From an uncultured Oscillospiraceae bacterium (GTDB lineage: Bacteria > Bacillota > Clostridia > Oscillospirales > Oscillospiraceae), in NCBI GenBank assembly GCA_934515035.1, contig CAKSXP010000130.1, positions 1 to 5,599 on the forward strand: a DNA stretch of 5,599 nt, written 5' to 3'. Position 1 is the stretch's first letter; every line of letters begins with the position of its first letter. Below the pieces are notes generated by a model that worked only from the letters and a program-made list of their open reading frames with translations, had not been told where the DNA came from and ran no database searches. Shown one piece after another: positions 4,373 to 5,599 of this stretch. Position numbers and translations under genes: made by a program.

Positions 4373-5599
4373 ATGGAAAACATCTTTAATATCGCCTTTT
4401 CCCTGTCGCGCTATATTCTTCCGCTGCTGGCTCTCTGGGTCGTTCTTCGCTGTGCGCGCTCCATGCTGAGAGAGCGCTACGAACCGGAGACCTGGGGTTA
4501 TCTCGGCCTGCCGGACGGCGGGAACGCTCCTCTGCGGCACTGGGAAATACTTATCGGCCGTTCGCGCTATTCGGATGTTGTCCTCGACGACGATGACGCG
4601 GCGCGAAGCCATGCCTCGCTCATCCGTTCCGAGGACGGTCAGTGGCGGCTGTTCGATCTTGACAAGGGCGGCGTTACCCTTTACAACGGATATTCCGTCC
4701 CGCCGGAGGGCGTCATTCTCCGCGACGGCGACATTTTCACGCTGGGACACACAGACCTTCGCTTTATCGACCTGACCGAGGAGGAGCGCGCGATACTCGC
4801 GCAGCGCCGCACAAAGCCCGGAAGAATAATAAGGCCCGGCGCAACGCTGCTTATACTGACGGTGTTCCAGGCCATTCTGACGCTTCAGCTCGCATTTGAT
4901 TCAAAGGCGGAGTATATTTATCTGATCGCCATGGCCTTCGGCGCGCTGGCGCTGATACAGTGGTGCTACTATCTTGTGATGCGCTCGATCCGCCGCACCG
5001 GCTTCGAGGTCGAAACGCTCGCGTTTTTTCTCTCCAGCATCGGTTTTTCCGTGTGCGCGTCGTCCATCCCCGCCGAAATGATAAAACAGGTCATCCTCAC
5101 CTGTGCAGGCGTGGCCGGCTTCATCTTTCTCGGCTGGTGGCTGCGGGATCTGCACAGGGCAAAGGCAATGCGCTGGCCCGTTGCCTGCGGCGCGCTGGTC
5201 CTGCTGGCAATAAACCTCATCCTGAGCAAAGTGACCTACGGGGCACGCAACTGGATACAGCTCGGCTCCTTCACGATACAGCCCTCCGAGTTCGTAAAGG
5301 TCGCATATATCTATGCGGGCGCCGCAACGCTCGACAGGCTTTTCATGCAGCGCAACCTGTTCCTCTATATCGCATTTTCCGCCGCGTGCGTCGGCGCGCT
5401 GGCCCTGATGGGAGATTTCGGCGCGGCTCTCATTTTCTTTGTTACGTTCCTCGTTATCTCCTTTATGCGGTCTGGCAACCTTGCCACCGTGTTTCTCGCC
5501 GTGACCGCCGCCGTGCTTGCCTGTATGCTGATGCTGACGGTCAAGCCCTATATCGCACAGCGCTTTGCGACCTGGGGACACGTCTGGGAACACGCCTAT
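4373..5599 (+). CDS. FHA-domain SEDS protein (FtsW/RodA/SpoVE family), 3' partial
   Basis: Reading from ATG 4373 stays open to the window edge: 409 codons with no stop. Residues 8-29 are an N-terminal membrane helix, followed by the basic RCARSMLRER, which places the next domain in the cytoplasm. An FHA domain (about 43-133) shows IGRSRYSDVVLD (61-72), ARSHASL (77-83) and LYNGYSV (103-109). After a basic linker (RRTKPGRIIR), multiple membrane helices begin at about 155, and the SEDS signature GARNWIQLGSFTIQPSEFVKV (290-310) follows, with the conserved QPSE glutamate E306. MGDFGAALIFF (346-356) corresponds to the family's QPDLGTA motif. SEDS proteins polymerise peptidoglycan glycan strands from lipid II together with a class B penicillin-binding protein. 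The window stops before the extracellular loop bearing the catalytic aspartate (HTDFIF-type motif). The FHA domain suggests recruitment or control through Ser/Thr phosphorylation, as with mycobacterial RodA/PbpA and FhaA/FhaB. Whether it acts in elongation, division or sporulation cannot be told here. Confidence 0.9.
   Translation, partial: MENIFNIAFSLSRYILPLLALWVVLRCARSMLRERYEPETWGYLGLPDGGNAPLRHWEILIGRSRYSDVVLDDDDAARSHASLIRSEDGQWRLFDLDKGGVTLYNGYSVPPEGVILRDGDIFTLGHTDLRFIDLTEEERAILAQRRTKPGRIIRPGATLLILTVFQAILTLQLAFDSKAEYIYLIAMAFGALALIQWCYYLVMRSIRRTGFEVETLAFFLSSIGFSVCASSIPAEMIKQVILTCAGVAGFIFLGWWLRDLHRAKAMRWPVACGALVLLAINLILSKVTYGARNWIQLGSFTIQPSEFVKVAYIYAGAATLDRLFMQRNLFLYIAFSAACVGALALMGDFGAALIFFVTFLVISFMRSGNLATVFLAVTAAVLACMLMLTVKPYIAQRFATWGHVWEHAY

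Noticed and set aside
4901..5593. A 230-codon minus-strand open frame opposite the SEDS core
   Set aside because: Its composition (rich in His, Gln, Arg, Gly and Glu) is typical of the complement of GC-rich codons in a membrane protein, and the plus strand encodes a recognisable SEDS domain.

Overview
The window looks like chromosomal DNA of a moderately GC-rich member of the Clostridia, possibly an Oscillospiraceae/Ruminococcaceae-type anaerobe. This is an inference from the genes (an FHA-SEDS fusion, a PadR-DUF2812 pair, a NimA-like flavin protein), the strong AGGAGG-type ribosome binding sites and the sigma-A-type promoters with TTGACA/TATAAT-like boxes. No phage, transposon, CRISPR or plasmid signature is visible. 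The base composition looks even throughout by eye.

Layout. Positions 1-235 hold the end of a tRNA cluster: tRNA-Glu(TTC), missing its first base, and tRNA-Val(CAC), both with encoded CCA ends. A strong intrinsic terminator follows. Next come a thiamine pyrophosphokinase gene (+, 271-921) and a branched-chain aminotransferase gene (-, 1019-2083). These two converge on a 20-bp perfect hairpin at 951-996. The aminotransferase diverges from a two-gene operon (+, 2298-3742) encoding a small PadR-type repressor and a DUF2812 membrane protein, which overlap by 4 bp. The operon has a near-consensus promoter whose -10 box lies inside a 38-bp perfect palindrome, the likely repressor operator. It converges on a NimA-like pyridoxamine-phosphate-oxidase-fold gene (-, 3783-4247) at a 16-bp hairpin that overlaps both stop codons. 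That gene shares a compact region of back-to-back promoters with the last gene (+, 4373 to beyond the end). The last gene encodes an N-terminal membrane anchor, an FHA domain and a FtsW/RodA/SpoVE (SEDS) polymerase. It is open at the right edge.

How the genes work together. Most are unrelated single transcription units: translation RNAs, thiamine cofactor activation, branched-chain amino acid metabolism, a flavoprotein and cell-wall synthesis. The one obvious functional unit is the padR-DUF2812 operon. It reads as an autoregulated circuit of a cytoplasmic repressor and a membrane protein with a presumed extracytoplasmic C-terminal domain. The best candidates for little-described biology are this operon with its operator, and the FHA-SEDS fusion, whose FHA domain lacks the usual phosphopeptide-contacting serine.
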